Shown piece by piece: positions 9,621-18,559 of a DNA stretch of 50,252 nucleotides. Below the pieces are notes generated by a model, which worked only from the letters and a program-made list of their open reading frames with translations, had not been told where the DNA came from and did no database searches. This DNA is from Gracilaria caudata (Eukaryota; Rhodophyta; Florideophyceae; Gracilariales; Gracilariaceae), in contig JASCIV010000089.1 in the NCBI GenBank assembly GCA_030374735.1, positions 1 through 50,252 on the forward strand, written 5' to 3'. A program made the translations under genes and the position numbers. Positions within the stretch are counted from its first letter, which is position 1. Every line of letters begins with the position of its first letter.

Positions 9621-10511
9621 ATGAATTCGCTTCGCAGGGCGCTTCCATTAGCGTCGCGTCTGTTCCGCCCGCCATGCAGAACCGCCCAGACTGCCGCCGC
9701 AGCCTCGCAACCGGCACCTAATACTGTCAATGTAACCATCAACGGCGTGCAATCCACTGTTCCAGCCGGCGCCACCATCATCCAGGCGTGTGAGTATTCC
9801 GGCGTTGAGATTCCGCGCTTCTGCTATCATGAGCGACTTTCCATCGCCGGGAATTGCCGCATGTGCCTCGTGGAGGTGGCGCGTAGCCCCAAGCTTGTCG
9901 CTTCTTGCGCCATGCCGGTTATGCCGGACATGGTTATCAGTACTGATACGCCTAAGGTGAAGAAAGCCCGAGAGAGTGTTTTAGAGTTTTTGTTGCTCAA
10001 TCATCCGTTAGATTGCCCCATTTGTGATCAGGGGGGAGAGTGTGATTTGCAAGATCAGGCTATGGTGTTCGGTTCTGATCGCGGACGTTTCTATGAGTCG
10101 AAGCGATCTGTAGAGGATAAGTATTGCGGACCGTTGGTTAAGACTATCATGACGCGATGCATTCATTGCACTCGATGCGTGCGATTTGGTACAGAGATTG
10201 CTGGCGTGGAAGATCTTGGCACTACCGGGCGAGGAACCACTACCGAGATTGGTACCTACGTAGAGAAAATGCTTGGCTCAGAACTATCTGGTAATATTAT
10301 TGATCTTTGTCCGGTGGGTGCCTTTACGACGAAGAACTATTCTTTTCAGAACACAAAGTCATCGGATGCCACACATGCTGGCATCTGTTCTGACCATATG
10401 TGCTCTTGCGCAGAACTACGATCTGGCACGGAAAAATCTTCCTCCGAGCTTGCTCAAGCCGCTCTCCGACAACAAGCAGTGGTAGGATCTTCTGGTCAAC
10501 CACGAGTATAA
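9621..10511 (+). CDS. Complex I 75-kDa subunit, iron-sulfur half only (NDUFS1/Nad11 N-terminal domain)
   Basis: From the ATG at 9621 the product has 296 residues. It starts with an Arg-rich mitochondrial presequence (MNSLRRALPLASRLFRPP). The three iron-sulfur motifs of the NADH:ubiquinone oxidoreductase 75-kDa subunit follow in order: the ferredoxin-type [2Fe-2S] motif (CYHERLSIAGNCRMC then CAMPV), the His-Cys motif of cluster N5 (HPLDCPICDQGGECDLQDQ) and the N4 motif (CIHCTRC with CPVG). Homology stops at CPVGAFTTKNYSFQ, about residue 235. The normal roughly 450-residue molybdopterin-like domain is missing: about 60 unrelated residues and a stop follow. The next gene begins 115 bp further on the other strand, so there is no room for more exons. 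Either the subunit is encoded in two pieces or this is a stand-alone domain. Confidence 0.85.
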   Translation: MNSLRRALPLASRLFRPPCRTAQTAAAASQPAPNTVNVTINGVQSTVPAGATIIQACEYSGVEIPRFCYHERLSIAGNCRMCLVEVARSPKLVASCAMPVMPDMVISTDTPKVKKARESVLEFLLLNHPLDCPICDQGGECDLQDQAMVFGSDRGRFYESKRSVEDKYCGPLVKTIMTRCIHCTRCVRFGTEIAGVEDLGTTGRGTTTEIGTYVEKMLGSELSGNIIDLCPVGAFTTKNYSFQNTKSSDATHAGICSDHMCSCAELRSGTEKSSSELAQAALRQQAVVGSSGQPRV

Positions 10512-10626
10512 TGCTTTCTTTTTGGATAGACGATTATCTTGATGTAAAATAACGTCGAGTGTTACCTGCGAAGTACATAACTTCAAGTCTGTAGCCACAA
10601 CCAGCCTTGCTTATGTACAGCGTATC

Positions 10627-12975
10627 CTACGTGCCGGATTCTAGAGTGTTTCGCAGTTCTTCATATTCATGGATCTGAGATATAGAGAGCGTCGGATGTA
10701 GGTTTTGCGCCGCGGTCACTAAATCGTTCTGGGCAACTATCACGGGCTGATGTTTCTTTCGGGGTTGTTCTGTCTTCGGCCGTTCAGTCTTTGTATCTTC
10801 ATGGTCTTGCGTTTCATCTGCAAACCAATCACGATACATTTCATACTCCTCTGTTCCATTCGGCGTGCTCTCAGACAAAGCACGAGCCCACTCGTGCTTA
10901 CTAGCCGTTTGTCTCATAGTGATCTTGGCTTCTGTTTTTGCCGCTACCGATCGTTTCGCGGCTGACATCCAAGCACTGGACGCTATGGCATATATGTCAG
11001 CTCCACTCAAAAGAGGAGGTTCGGGCGCATGTGACAACGCTTTGACAAGGTCAACATAATCAGCGAACGAAAACCTCGCTGTTTGAGCTTTCAAGATCTT
11101 CACTTGGTCCTCCCTGCTTTGCGGCATTGGCACGTATACCATCTTGTCAAGTCGGCCAGGACGTAGCAGACCTGAGTCAATAAGGTCAGGGCGATTTGTC
11201 GCCGCAATAACGAATATGTCAGGTCTAGATGATATCAAATCAAGCTCGGAGAGGAGTTGACTCACCACACGATCTGAGACACCGCCTGAATCAGAACCTC
11301 TGCCTCGATTAGGTGCTAGAGCATCAAGCTCATCAAAGAATATCACACATGGTGCCGCAACCATGGCGCGTTCGAAAACCTCTCGAACATTCCTTTCGCT
11401 TTCGCCGACGTACATGTCTAGCAGCTCAGGACCTTTGACAGCAATAAAGCTGCAACCACACTCATTTGCAACCGCTCTTGCTAGAAGAGTCTTTCCTGTA
11501 CCTGGTGGCCCATAGAGCAAAAGACCAACCCTGCGATTCGAAGTCGCTCTCGTTGACCTTTCTCTTTCCAAAGGCATTGTGGCAGCAGGTTCATACGCGT
11601 CAACTAACTCCAAAATTTGTTCCCTTGCCTCATCTAAGCCCCCAATATCTGCCCATGTTACTCCTCCAGAATCTACAGAGAGCTTTCCGCTTTCGAAGTA
11701 TGTCACTACTTCTCTGCATGTTTCAATACCTTGTCGCATAAATAACTTTCCTAACTCAAACACCTCTCGCCGAGCAAAGCCGGTGCTCAGACGGACGAGC
11801 TCTTCAACATCATATGTATTTTGGCTCCTGGATGTGGAAAAGAATGCTTGCTTCAAGATCTTCCGCCGATCATCCTCGGTAGCTTTTGGGACAACGATAT
11901 CAATGTCAATGCTTTGCAAGATTTCTCGATCAACATCATCTCGATATTCGCTGCATACTACAAAACTGACTTCTTCTTCGCACGGTTGCGAATGTCTCCA
12001 ATATCCTTCATGCTGTGCATGTTTTACGCGAATGATGTTCTTCATATCGTCGTCAATGTGTTGGACAATAACTGCCCCACCGCCTGCCATTTCACAGCGA
12101 GCTATGGCCTCTTTTAAATCTTCGCCTGTTCCGTGTCGGACCCACTTCATTGTTCTGCCTACAAAAACGCTTCTGAGCACGTCGTCAACGTCCCGATCAA
12201 GTCCTTCAAGGAAAATGATACGTGCTTTCTCATCGAGCGCCGCTACCAACATATTGACGAAAGGATCCAAAGGCCAGGGTGCTGCCTCCATCCACTTTGC
12301 ACGAGCCCAGGCCCGTACGTCTTCATGGCTCTCGTCAATAGTTCTTGAATGTCGGGATCGTAGAGCAATAGCGACGCTGGTATCTTTCCCAATAGTTCCG
12401 CTTCCAGTAACCTCCTGTACCTCAAGCCATACGTTCACAGAAACTGGGAGAATGTCACCACATCGTACATCTCGGCCGATAAGTGATCTCTTCGCTAAAA
12501 CGGCGACTCTAGGCGCTTGATGAGACGGTAATGGAGTTGGAAGCACCGAATTTAGCACAACTGAATCCAGCAAGGAGGGCTCTATTTCTTCGAGTACGAA
12601 GGTTTTGACGAAATCTCGGTCTCGAGTCAAGGCATAATGTAGGCATGGAGAAAACAGAGCAATGAGGAGCACGCCGATATCTAGCTCGTCGTTTTCTGTC
12701 TCGGGCAGGAGAGCTTCAGCAGAGTACACCTTCGCAAATCGATTATTCACTGCGACGAACTGTCCATGATTGAACTTCAACTCTGTGAGAGCTCGTTGAG
12801 GCAGCACTATTATCATTGCGGACGGTAGTATCTTTGGGGCAATAGACAAAAATGAAGAGGGAAGCTTTCCTACGTGCAATGAGATTGAACCATTCTGTGA
12901 TACAAACGTGAATGGCAAGGATTCGTCTTCCTCTTTTCTCTTTCTATCCGTATCGGTCGAAACCTGAAAGTCCAT
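10627..12975 (-). CDS. PEX6: Peroxisome biogenesis AAA ATPase PEX6
   Basis: PEX6 forms a hexamer with PEX1 and extracts ubiquitinated PEX5 from the peroxisome membrane. The D2 AAA module is complete: WADIGGLDEAREQIL, Walker A GPPGTGKT near residue 490, the PEX6-typical KGPELLDMYVGESERNVREVF, Walker B FFDELDAL near residue 545, and sensor/arginine-finger region ATNRPDLIDSGLLRPGRLDK. The D1 module is degenerate, with no Walker A, as usual in PEX6. The first in-frame ATG is at 12975 and gives 782 residues; the frame stays open upstream to about 13083 without an ATG, and a short upstream exon joined at an AG near there is possible. VCP/CDC48 is excluded by the degenerate D1. The gene is convergent with NDUFS1 (115 bp) and divergent from AAR2. 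Confidence 0.88.
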   Translation of the reverse strand: MDFQVSTDTDRKRKEEDESLPFTFVSQNGSISLHVGKLPSSFLSIAPKILPSAMIIVLPQRALTELKFNHGQFVAVNNRFAKVYSAEALLPETENDELDIGVLLIALFSPCLHYALTRDRDFVKTFVLEEIEPSLLDSVVLNSVLPTPLPSHQAPRVAVLAKRSLIGRDVRCGDILPVSVNVWLEVQEVTGSGTIGKDTSVAIALRSRHSRTIDESHEDVRAWARAKWMEAAPWPLDPFVNMLVAALDEKARIIFLEGLDRDVDDVLRSVFVGRTMKWVRHGTGEDLKEAIARCEMAGGGAVIVQHIDDDMKNIIRVKHAQHEGYWRHSQPCEEEVSFVVCSEYRDDVDREILQSIDIDIVVPKATEDDRRKILKQAFFSTSRSQNTYDVEELVRLSTGFARREVFELGKLFMRQGIETCREVVTYFESGKLSVDSGGVTWADIGGLDEAREQILELVDAYEPAATMPLERERSTRATSNRRVGLLLYGPPGTGKTLLARAVANECGCSFIAVKGPELLDMYVGESERNVREVFERAMVAAPCVIFFDELDALAPNRGRGSDSGGVSDRVVSQLLSELDLISSRPDIFVIAATNRPDLIDSGLLRPGRLDKMVYVPMPQSREDQVKILKAQTARFSFADYVDLVKALSHAPEPPLLSGADIYAIASSAWMSAAKRSVAAKTEAKITMRQTASKHEWARALSESTPNGTEEYEMYRDWFADETQDHEDTKTERPKTEQPRKKHQPVIVAQNDLVTAAQNLHPTLSISQIHEYEELRNTLESGT

Positions 12976-13513
12976 AGGCGGGTTCGAAAGGGACCGATAT
13001 GAGTACAGAGACAAAGCTACAAGATGGTTCGACAAAATCTCGTTATCTACAACAACCTGCTGCCTTACTGTGTGGTTTTGCACCTGAGCATGACAAATTC
13101 TTCCCTTTTTCTTGTTGCGAAAGTCCTGGAAAACTCAAAATGAAACTCCCCCGCTGCGTGAACGCTTCGGTAAACTGTTGATCATCGCAAACTGTTGTGA
13201 TAATTGCCTGAAGAAACCCACCTCTTGAGTCCACATCGATGTCGTTTTATTTATTCTGAATCATTGCTCGCTATGATAGCAAAGGGCTAGATAGTACGAT
13301 AGCCCTTAAGGACAAGAGGGCTAGTGTCTAGATAGGAACCACGGTGGTTGGGAAAGATGAGTTTGGCGCAGCAACTGTCGCACTGTAGGCCTAAATTTTT
13401 TGCCCGGGCTTTGTCCAAACTTTTTTCTTGCGAGGCTGCTACCGGCTTGCCTAAACGCACGGTGTGGGCTACACACCACGCATCAGTGTTGAGTCCATGT
13501 TCTCATGCGCTAG
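12976..13513. promoter_or_regulatory. Divergent promoter region PEX6 / AAR2
   Basis: About 0.54 kb lies between divergent starts. A small inverted repeat, AAGGGCTA at 13282-13289 and TAGCCCTT at 13300-13307 with a 10-base loop, lies in the middle. The part nearest PEX6 may hold extra PEX6 coding sequence if its true start is an upstream exon. Confidence 0.4.
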
Positions 13514-14506
13514 ATGGTTAGCGAGTTACAAAGAGAAGATATACAATGGTTCTCTCAACTCTCAGACAAGGAACTGACGTCCCACTTACAAGCGCGTGGG
13601 AGTCTATGTGTGAATCCAGCCCAACGTGAGCTTTGTGTGGATTCTAGGTCGTTTTCAGGCCCATTAAGTGTTGTCCATGGAATTGCTCCGAATCGAATAC
13701 ACATAGTAGCGATACAAACTGCGTCACCTGTGGCTTTCGCCGGGGCCTTTTTCCGCGTTCCGCCTACTAGAGGTGTGCAACTCACTGTGGACAGAAATTC
13801 TGAAAGACTTCAGGTCCATATTGTGGATAAGATTCCCTTGCCGCTCGGAACCCGGGGCGCTGCAGCCTTATCTGTTCATGCAGAAAAACAATGGGAGTCC
13901 ATTACATCGTACGTTACAGAACAGACTTTGTGTGCCGCTGGTTTGAAGTTGGGAACTACAGTATATGGGTCGGAAAATGTCGGAGAAAACGATTGTTCAC
14001 CACGATTCGCTCCCCTTCCTCGCCTACTCCCCTCTGGAGATGTCTCTGCTGCCGAAGTTACAAAATTTCACCTTGATCGGAGGGAGTATGTAGCTACTCT
14101 CGTGAATTCTCGTTATGACAATGAGGTAGAGAGGCTGTTGGGCGAAATGCAATTGGCCTTCGTCTGTTTTCATATCCTTGGCTGTCTGCGGTCTCTCGAG
14201 CATTGGACCTCTTTGCTAAGAGAAATATGTAACAGTACGAAGCTTGATGCCGTGTTCCCCAACTTTTATAAAACGGTTGCGGTTACTCTTGAAGCACAGT
14301 TTTGTTTCCTTCAAGAAGAGACTACTCGAACCGCTATTCGAGATGAGCTGCGACAGAGTTTAGCTTGTTTTGCTAGCGCTGGCCGTAACTGCGGGGAAGT
14401 TCAAAAATTCACCAAAATAGTGAACCAGTTAATGGGTTGGTCATTGACAGGGGAAGAAGATGAGGGCGATGATTCTGATGGTCCCGTAATTGTCTACTTT
14501 GAGTAA
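13514..14506 (+). CDS. AAR2: AAR2-like U5 snRNP assembly factor
   Basis: The product has 330 residues and both halves of the AAR2 family. The N-terminal beta domain has ARGSLCVNPAQRELCVDSRSF, the IAPNRIHIVAIQ segment and a GAFFRV strand, matching the GID-containing start of Aar2. The C-terminal helical domain starts at LLGEMQLAFVCFHILGCLRSLEHWTSLL (about residues 209-236), the most diagnostic match, and ends in an acidic tail finishing PVIVYFE. Aar2 binds Prp8 during U5 snRNP maturation and is exchanged for Brr2. It is consistent with a genome that keeps a working spliceosome despite few introns. The ATG at 13514 is the first in frame. Its stop is 1 bp from the stop of the convergent TGT gene. 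The N-terminal part is divergent, so the call is good but not certain. Confidence 0.72.
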   Translation: MVSELQREDIQWFSQLSDKELTSHLQARGSLCVNPAQRELCVDSRSFSGPLSVVHGIAPNRIHIVAIQTASPVAFAGAFFRVPPTRGVQLTVDRNSERLQVHIVDKIPLPLGTRGAAALSVHAEKQWESITSYVTEQTLCAAGLKLGTTVYGSENVGENDCSPRFAPLPRLLPSGDVSAAEVTKFHLDRREYVATLVNSRYDNEVERLLGEMQLAFVCFHILGCLRSLEHWTSLLREICNSTKLDAVFPNFYKTVAVTLEAQFCFLQEETTRTAIRDELRQSLACFASAGRNCGEVQKFTKIVNQLMGWSLTGEEDEGDDSDGPVIVYFE

Positions 14507-14507
14507 G

Positions 14508-15797
14508 TTAGATATCGTCGTTCAAAATTTTGCATCGGAGCGATTCCATAAACTCCGACATGAAAAGAAGGTTATGTAACGTGAGAAAAGTGGCGGCAAT
14601 TGGCTCATGAGCTTTGAAGAGGTGGTGCAGATAAGCCAAGGTGTGGCCTTGGAGCCCTCCCTCCCAATCTGGTGGTTCGAACACGTTTCTCCATTTGCCT
14701 TGTCGTATTTGTACGCGACCGAATCGTTTTGTAAGTAGAGTCCCATGGCGTCCGAGGCGAGTTGGGAAACAGGAATCAAAAGTATCCACACCGAACGGGA
14801 CAGCTCCTTGAATGCTGTCCACATCAGCAATGCCCAAAAGGTGATTTGGTTTGTCCTTTGGGAGTAGAGGGACTACAAAACGGAGCAAGTCAAACAGTTC
14901 AGGCCGGTCTTTTCCGAGACTGCCTCCTATCGCATACCCATCAAAAGGTAGACTCGTTAAGTATTCGGCTGACATCCGACGTAAGTCTTGATCAACTCCG
15001 CCGTGTACGACAGCATACATAGCTTGATTTCGTCGGTCTTCTAAATGTCTCCTTAGAGAACGAGCTTCCCATCTATGAGAAAGTAACACAGAGCGATGAA
15101 GCACTTCTTTATCGATGTGGTATGGCGGGAGTTCATCGAGTGGTACGATAATGTCAGACCCATATGCTTTCTGTGCGTCCACACTTGATTCGGGCGTGAG
15201 CGTTATCCGTCGACCGTCTCTGTACGAGCGGAAAGTGGCGCCTTGTTCGTTAACTTGCAAAAGAAGGGATGATTCTCTCGCTCTCGACCTCTTCATGTTG
15301 AGCTCATCCGTGACGCTACCATGGGCAAGACTAAACACTTGGAATCCTCCAGAGTCCGTAATAATAGGTCGGTCGCGATGCATGAACTTGTGCAGTCCGC
15401 CTGCCTCTTTGATGACCTCTGGGCCAGGATGCAAAAGAAGATGATATGTGTTACAAAAAATAAGCTGTAGAAGATCTCCGAGCGGGCGATGATCAACGGC
15501 CTTTAAAGCACCATTTGTAGCGACTGCGACGAAGCCGGGAGTATCTATGACGCCATGGGGTGTATGAATACGTCCAACTCGAGCAGCGGACCGACATGAC
15601 TGGTGGATGAGCTCGTATTTGAAGCAATCAAGGGGCTCAAACTTTGGGAATGATTCGGGAGGGGGCGGCAGAGTGTAAGGGTCTGTAGCAGGAATTTTTC
15701 GACTTTGGGTAGGGTGAGTCTTAGAGACTGGGTCTGCAACAGGGTGCGAACAGAACCGCCGCATCATTGAGACTGGAACCCTAATCATAGCGGACAT
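14508..15797 (-). CDS. tRNA-guanine transglycosylase without zinc cysteines, probably organellar
   Basis: The protein exchanges guanine-34 of tRNAs for a queuosine precursor. From the ATG at 15797 it has 429 residues. The N-terminus (MIRVPVSMMRRFCSHP) looks like an organelle presequence. Catalytic elements are present: ITDSGGFQVFS with Asp148, AVVHGGVDQDLR, YAIGGSLGK, and the nucleophile region GVDTFDSCFPTR with Asp341. The C-terminal zinc site of the family, CxCxxC plus His, is altered: at about residues 372-384 the sequence reads VFEPPDWEGGLQG with no cysteine, while the His in TLHN (408) remains. The substrate loop has SLG where bacterial preQ1 enzymes have SVG and animal queuine enzymes have SGG. 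Because the catalytic Asp residues are kept, it is not the inactive QTRT2 partner. A GTG-initiated longer frame to 15854 is not preferred. Confidence 0.85.
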   Translation of the reverse strand: MSAMIRVPVSMMRRFCSHPVADPVSKTHPTQSRKIPATDPYTLPPPPESFPKFEPLDCFKYELIHQSCRSAARVGRIHTPHGVIDTPGFVAVATNGALKAVDHRPLGDLLQLIFCNTYHLLLHPGPEVIKEAGGLHKFMHRDRPIITDSGGFQVFSLAHGSVTDELNMKRSRARESSLLLQVNEQGATFRSYRDGRRITLTPESSVDAQKAYGSDIIVPLDELPPYHIDKEVLHRSVLLSHRWEARSLRRHLEDRRNQAMYAVVHGGVDQDLRRMSAEYLTSLPFDGYAIGGSLGKDRPELFDLLRFVVPLLPKDKPNHLLGIADVDSIQGAVPFGVDTFDSCFPTRLGRHGTLLTKRFGRVQIRQGKWRNVFEPPDWEGGLQGHTLAYLHHLFKAHEPIAATFLTLHNLLFMSEFMESLRCKILNDDI

Positions 15798-16455
15798 AGA
15801 TGTTCCGCTGATGATGAGGTTGCATCGAAGAAGTCTCAATTCGATGTACTTCACCAGATAGCCCGGCTATCATAGCCGGGCTGTCATAGCCGATGCTGAT
15901 CAGGGGAGCTGCACTTCAATTTCGCTCTCGGAGATTTAAATTTTGGCGCGCTTTGGAGTTTGCAAACAGTGCGCATTCGCGCAGGAAACAACGCGAATGA
16001 AAAACGTAGTTTATTCCTAGGTTTATCACAATTTTGTGTTAGCGTTCTACCTTCGCATGTAACGGGTCTGGGCTTGGTAATGCCAGCAGTTCTTGTTGTT
16101 GGTAGGAAATTGGTCAGAGCTCGTGCAGCATCATACGCCCAAGGTAACATCAACGCAAGAGGTCTCTCTCTCTATCAAACCCAAGTTCTTCGACATTTGC
16201 GTCACACGATACCTCGGGCAGTGTGGTACAGTCCACCAGCATTAGGCAAAAATTCTTTTTCGTTCACCTTTGTAAACGAAATCGGGTTTGGGACTGCGAT
16301 GTTGTGCGACACGGATGCGCCTTCAGTTCTGTTCTATGATTGATTGACATTTGCATTACAAGGAACAATCAAAGGAGCTTTGCGGCCTACGTGGAGGTAA
16401 GAACCACATTTAAGTTAGGCCAAGTCTTACCTTATCTTTCTCGCAAATTTTCGCA
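15798..16455. promoter_or_regulatory. Divergent region TGT / RING gene
   Basis: This region separates two divergent starts. It holds a perfect 23-bp palindrome 63 bp upstream of the TGT ATG (listed separately). An open frame of 127 codons on the plus strand (15960-16343) and an 89-codon one opposite it show no domain; neither is called. Confidence 0.4.
15860..15882. promoter_or_regulatory. Perfect 23-bp palindrome upstream of TGT
   Basis: Two 11-base arms (AGCCCGGCTAT and ATAGCCGGGCT) flank a single C. Part of the arm (CATAGCC) is repeated just beyond at 15885-15891. Such a site could bind a dimeric transcription factor, or fold as a hairpin in the 5' leader of the TGT mRNA. Confidence 0.5.
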
Positions 16456-17766
16456 ATGATGGTCAGAAGCATGAGAGCAGCCAATTATGCTTCTGTCTTT
16501 ATTGATGATCATCATCATGATGTTCATGAAGAACTTCTACTCGGCGGTTCAGGACAGGAATCAGGAGGGTCACCCTTGATTGATTTGACAAACTCGAACG
16601 ATTGGCCGCAGGAAGTGGAAGTTCCGGACTCCATAGACCGGGGCCAAAACGATACTCTGGCAACTGCTGCTGCCAACATGATATCGGTTTTGTCGACGAC
16701 GATGAAACATATTCAGGCCCTAGTCCAAAAAAGACATGCAGAGCGTGCTGCCAACGCGAATTTGGATAATAGCGTTTCCACGGCATGCGAATGTTCCATT
16801 TGTCGCGAAATTCTTTACGCTTCGACTTCCTGTTCTACACTTTGTGGACATGTCTTTCACGCTGCTTGTATCTACCAGCTCTCAGAGTATCAAAGAAAGA
16901 AGACCGTTCCGTGTCCTGTTTGCCGAACGCCTGTGCATCCTGGAGAGCTCGTAGTGCTGCGGAACGGACTGCCAGAACCGCCAGCTGGTGAGCAACCTGA
17001 CTCGAACGATGTTTCCGTTCAGAATTTTGAAGAAGATAGAAGTCAACTGGATCACATGTTGACGCGGACACTTAGAACTTTTGAGAAAATCTCCGCTGAA
17101 GAGAAAGTGTTTCAACATTGCGCAAAAGAGCTAAGAAGGAATGTGCGGGAGGAAGTACATGAAATCAAGGTAAAAGCGGCGAAGTCAAAGTCCGATTACG
17201 ACGCGAAAGTTCTTCAGCTGAAAAGAGAACATGAGAGGGTTCAGAATACGATCTCTAGAATCTCTCGAAAAGAAGACGACCTAGAGGCTGCACAAATAAA
17301 GTGCAAAAAAGAATTGATCGTCCTCACGAAGAAGCAGAGTGATCTTGAAGTGCTTCAGGAGAAAATCAAAGTGGAGAAAAGAGAAACTAAAGAGAAGACG
17401 GTAGAGTTAGAGAACATGCTGGAGAAGGTACGGGACAAAGAAAGGAGATTGGATTTGCTACGACAAGCGTTGGATGGAAAAAGGAAGTCAAACGACAGAA
17501 AGCGAAATGTTGCATCTTTTGTCGAGGATTCCAGAGACTCCAAGAAGCATAAGGCTCAGTCTAGTTCCAGCGATATTTGCCATTCTCATGACCTTTTCCC
17601 TGAAACGCTTCGTCGGCCATCTTCGGTGAACAGACCACCACCGCCTCGCAAGAATGCGAGCCGTTATAGTTTCAGCTTGTCCGCATTCGTACCAAGGCGG
17701 CCTGGAGTCAATCGACCAAGTACCGGTGTCGCTAAACGAAGAGATAACTCTACAAGGTTAGGTTGA
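16456..17766 (+). CDS. RING-H2 coiled-coil protein with a SUMO-interacting motif, probable E3 ligase
   Basis: The product has 436 residues. A canonical SUMO-interacting core, PLIDLTNSND, lies at residues 40-49, followed by acidic residues. The RING-H2 finger spans residues 113-156 with all eight zinc ligands: C113, C116, C130, H132, H135, C138, C153, C156. Residues about 195-355 are a long Lys/Glu/Arg coiled coil rich in heptads (for example KKQSDLEVLQEKIKVEKRE). The tail is basic, with KRKSNDRKRN as a likely nuclear signal. A SIM plus RING is the design of SUMO-targeted ubiquitin ligases; a RING followed by a coiled coil also resembles TRAIP, although here the RING is preceded by 110 residues. 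No orthologue is assigned. The ATG at 16456 is followed by a second at 16459. Confidence 0.75.
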   Translation: MMVRSMRAANYASVFIDDHHHDVHEELLLGGSGQESGGSPLIDLTNSNDWPQEVEVPDSIDRGQNDTLATAAANMISVLSTTMKHIQALVQKRHAERAANANLDNSVSTACECSICREILYASTSCSTLCGHVFHAACIYQLSEYQRKKTVPCPVCRTPVHPGELVVLRNGLPEPPAGEQPDSNDVSVQNFEEDRSQLDHMLTRTLRTFEKISAEEKVFQHCAKELRRNVREEVHEIKVKAAKSKSDYDAKVLQLKREHERVQNTISRISRKEDDLEAAQIKCKKELIVLTKKQSDLEVLQEKIKVEKRETKEKTVELENMLEKVRDKERRLDLLRQALDGKRKSNDRKRNVASFVEDSRDSKKHKAQSSSSDICHSHDLFPETLRRPSSVNRPPPPRKNASRYSFSLSAFVPRRPGVNRPSTGVAKRRDNSTRLG

Positions 17767-18559
17767 GTTCGGACAGAACATCGACATGTGTCCATTCTAT
17801 CACCAAGTTCATTACAGGTGTGCATCCGGAGGCGGTTCAGAGTAAGCGCCGCCGTTATGCATGACAACTCCTGTTCTTCGTGTTCACTTCACCAAGGTAT
17901 CCATTGCCATGGTCTCAACCCGTACAATTCTAGGAACGGAAACGCATTGTGATTGCAACTGAGTATCATGCTCAATTGATTTGGGTCTTGCTTGGCTATT
18001 CCAATGCAATACATGTATGCATTTGAACGCAGAAGCGCACCCTCGTTTAATAAAGTAGAACGTAGCTTCTTGGTGTTCGCGGCTTCGTGCAACGATTGGG
18101 ATGATTTCACGGACGTTGAGACTGTTTCTTACGACTATAAGTGTCTTCGACTACTTGATGGAGAGAATTCGCACATACTGTATCTCATTCGAGAGAATGT
18201 CACGTGTTTTGTAGACGAAGACCGGTTGTTTCCGATAATCGGCTGTTTAAACACGTAACGCAGAGCACGTGCCGCATGTGTCTGCCCACCAGCACAATCT
18301 CACCCCAGCGGTTTCGAGGCAGCAGCAGTAGGTGTGATGCTCTCTAAAACCTGCTCCAGGGCGAATCTGGAGAACTATGCGCCTGTGCCACTGCTTTTCA
18401 TTCTTGGAAGATTGTATCTGGGTCACCGGTACAGAGAGGCAAAAACTTCATAGATTTAGCTCTCACTCAGTCCCATTTTATATCTTCCGTTCTTCTCGAT
18501 AAACTCAGGCACTCTGCAGGTACTATCGACGGTGGTCCGACAAGCGAAAGAATCAGTCT
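17767..18559. other. Convergent intergenic region, no gene supported
   Basis: About 0.8 kb lies between the stops of two convergent genes. An 88-codon ATG frame on the plus strand (17992-18258) overlaps a minus-strand frame (17889-18110); neither has a recognisable domain. It is probably 3' untranslated and spacer DNA. Confidence 0.4.

Noticed and set aside
10300..10511. A frameshift that truncates NDUFS1
   Set aside because: The other two frames after 10310 do not resume NDUFS1 homology, and only 115 bp remain before the opposite-strand PEX6 gene.
11579..12520. A 313-codon plus-strand open frame inside PEX6
   Set aside because: It is antisense to a fully conserved AAA ATPase, is Ser/Arg-rich in the manner of shadow frames, and has no domain.
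15960..16343. A 127-codon plus-strand frame between TGT and the RING gene
   Set aside because: It starts with ATG but overlaps an 89-codon frame on the other strand, has no recognisable domain and lies where promoters are expected.
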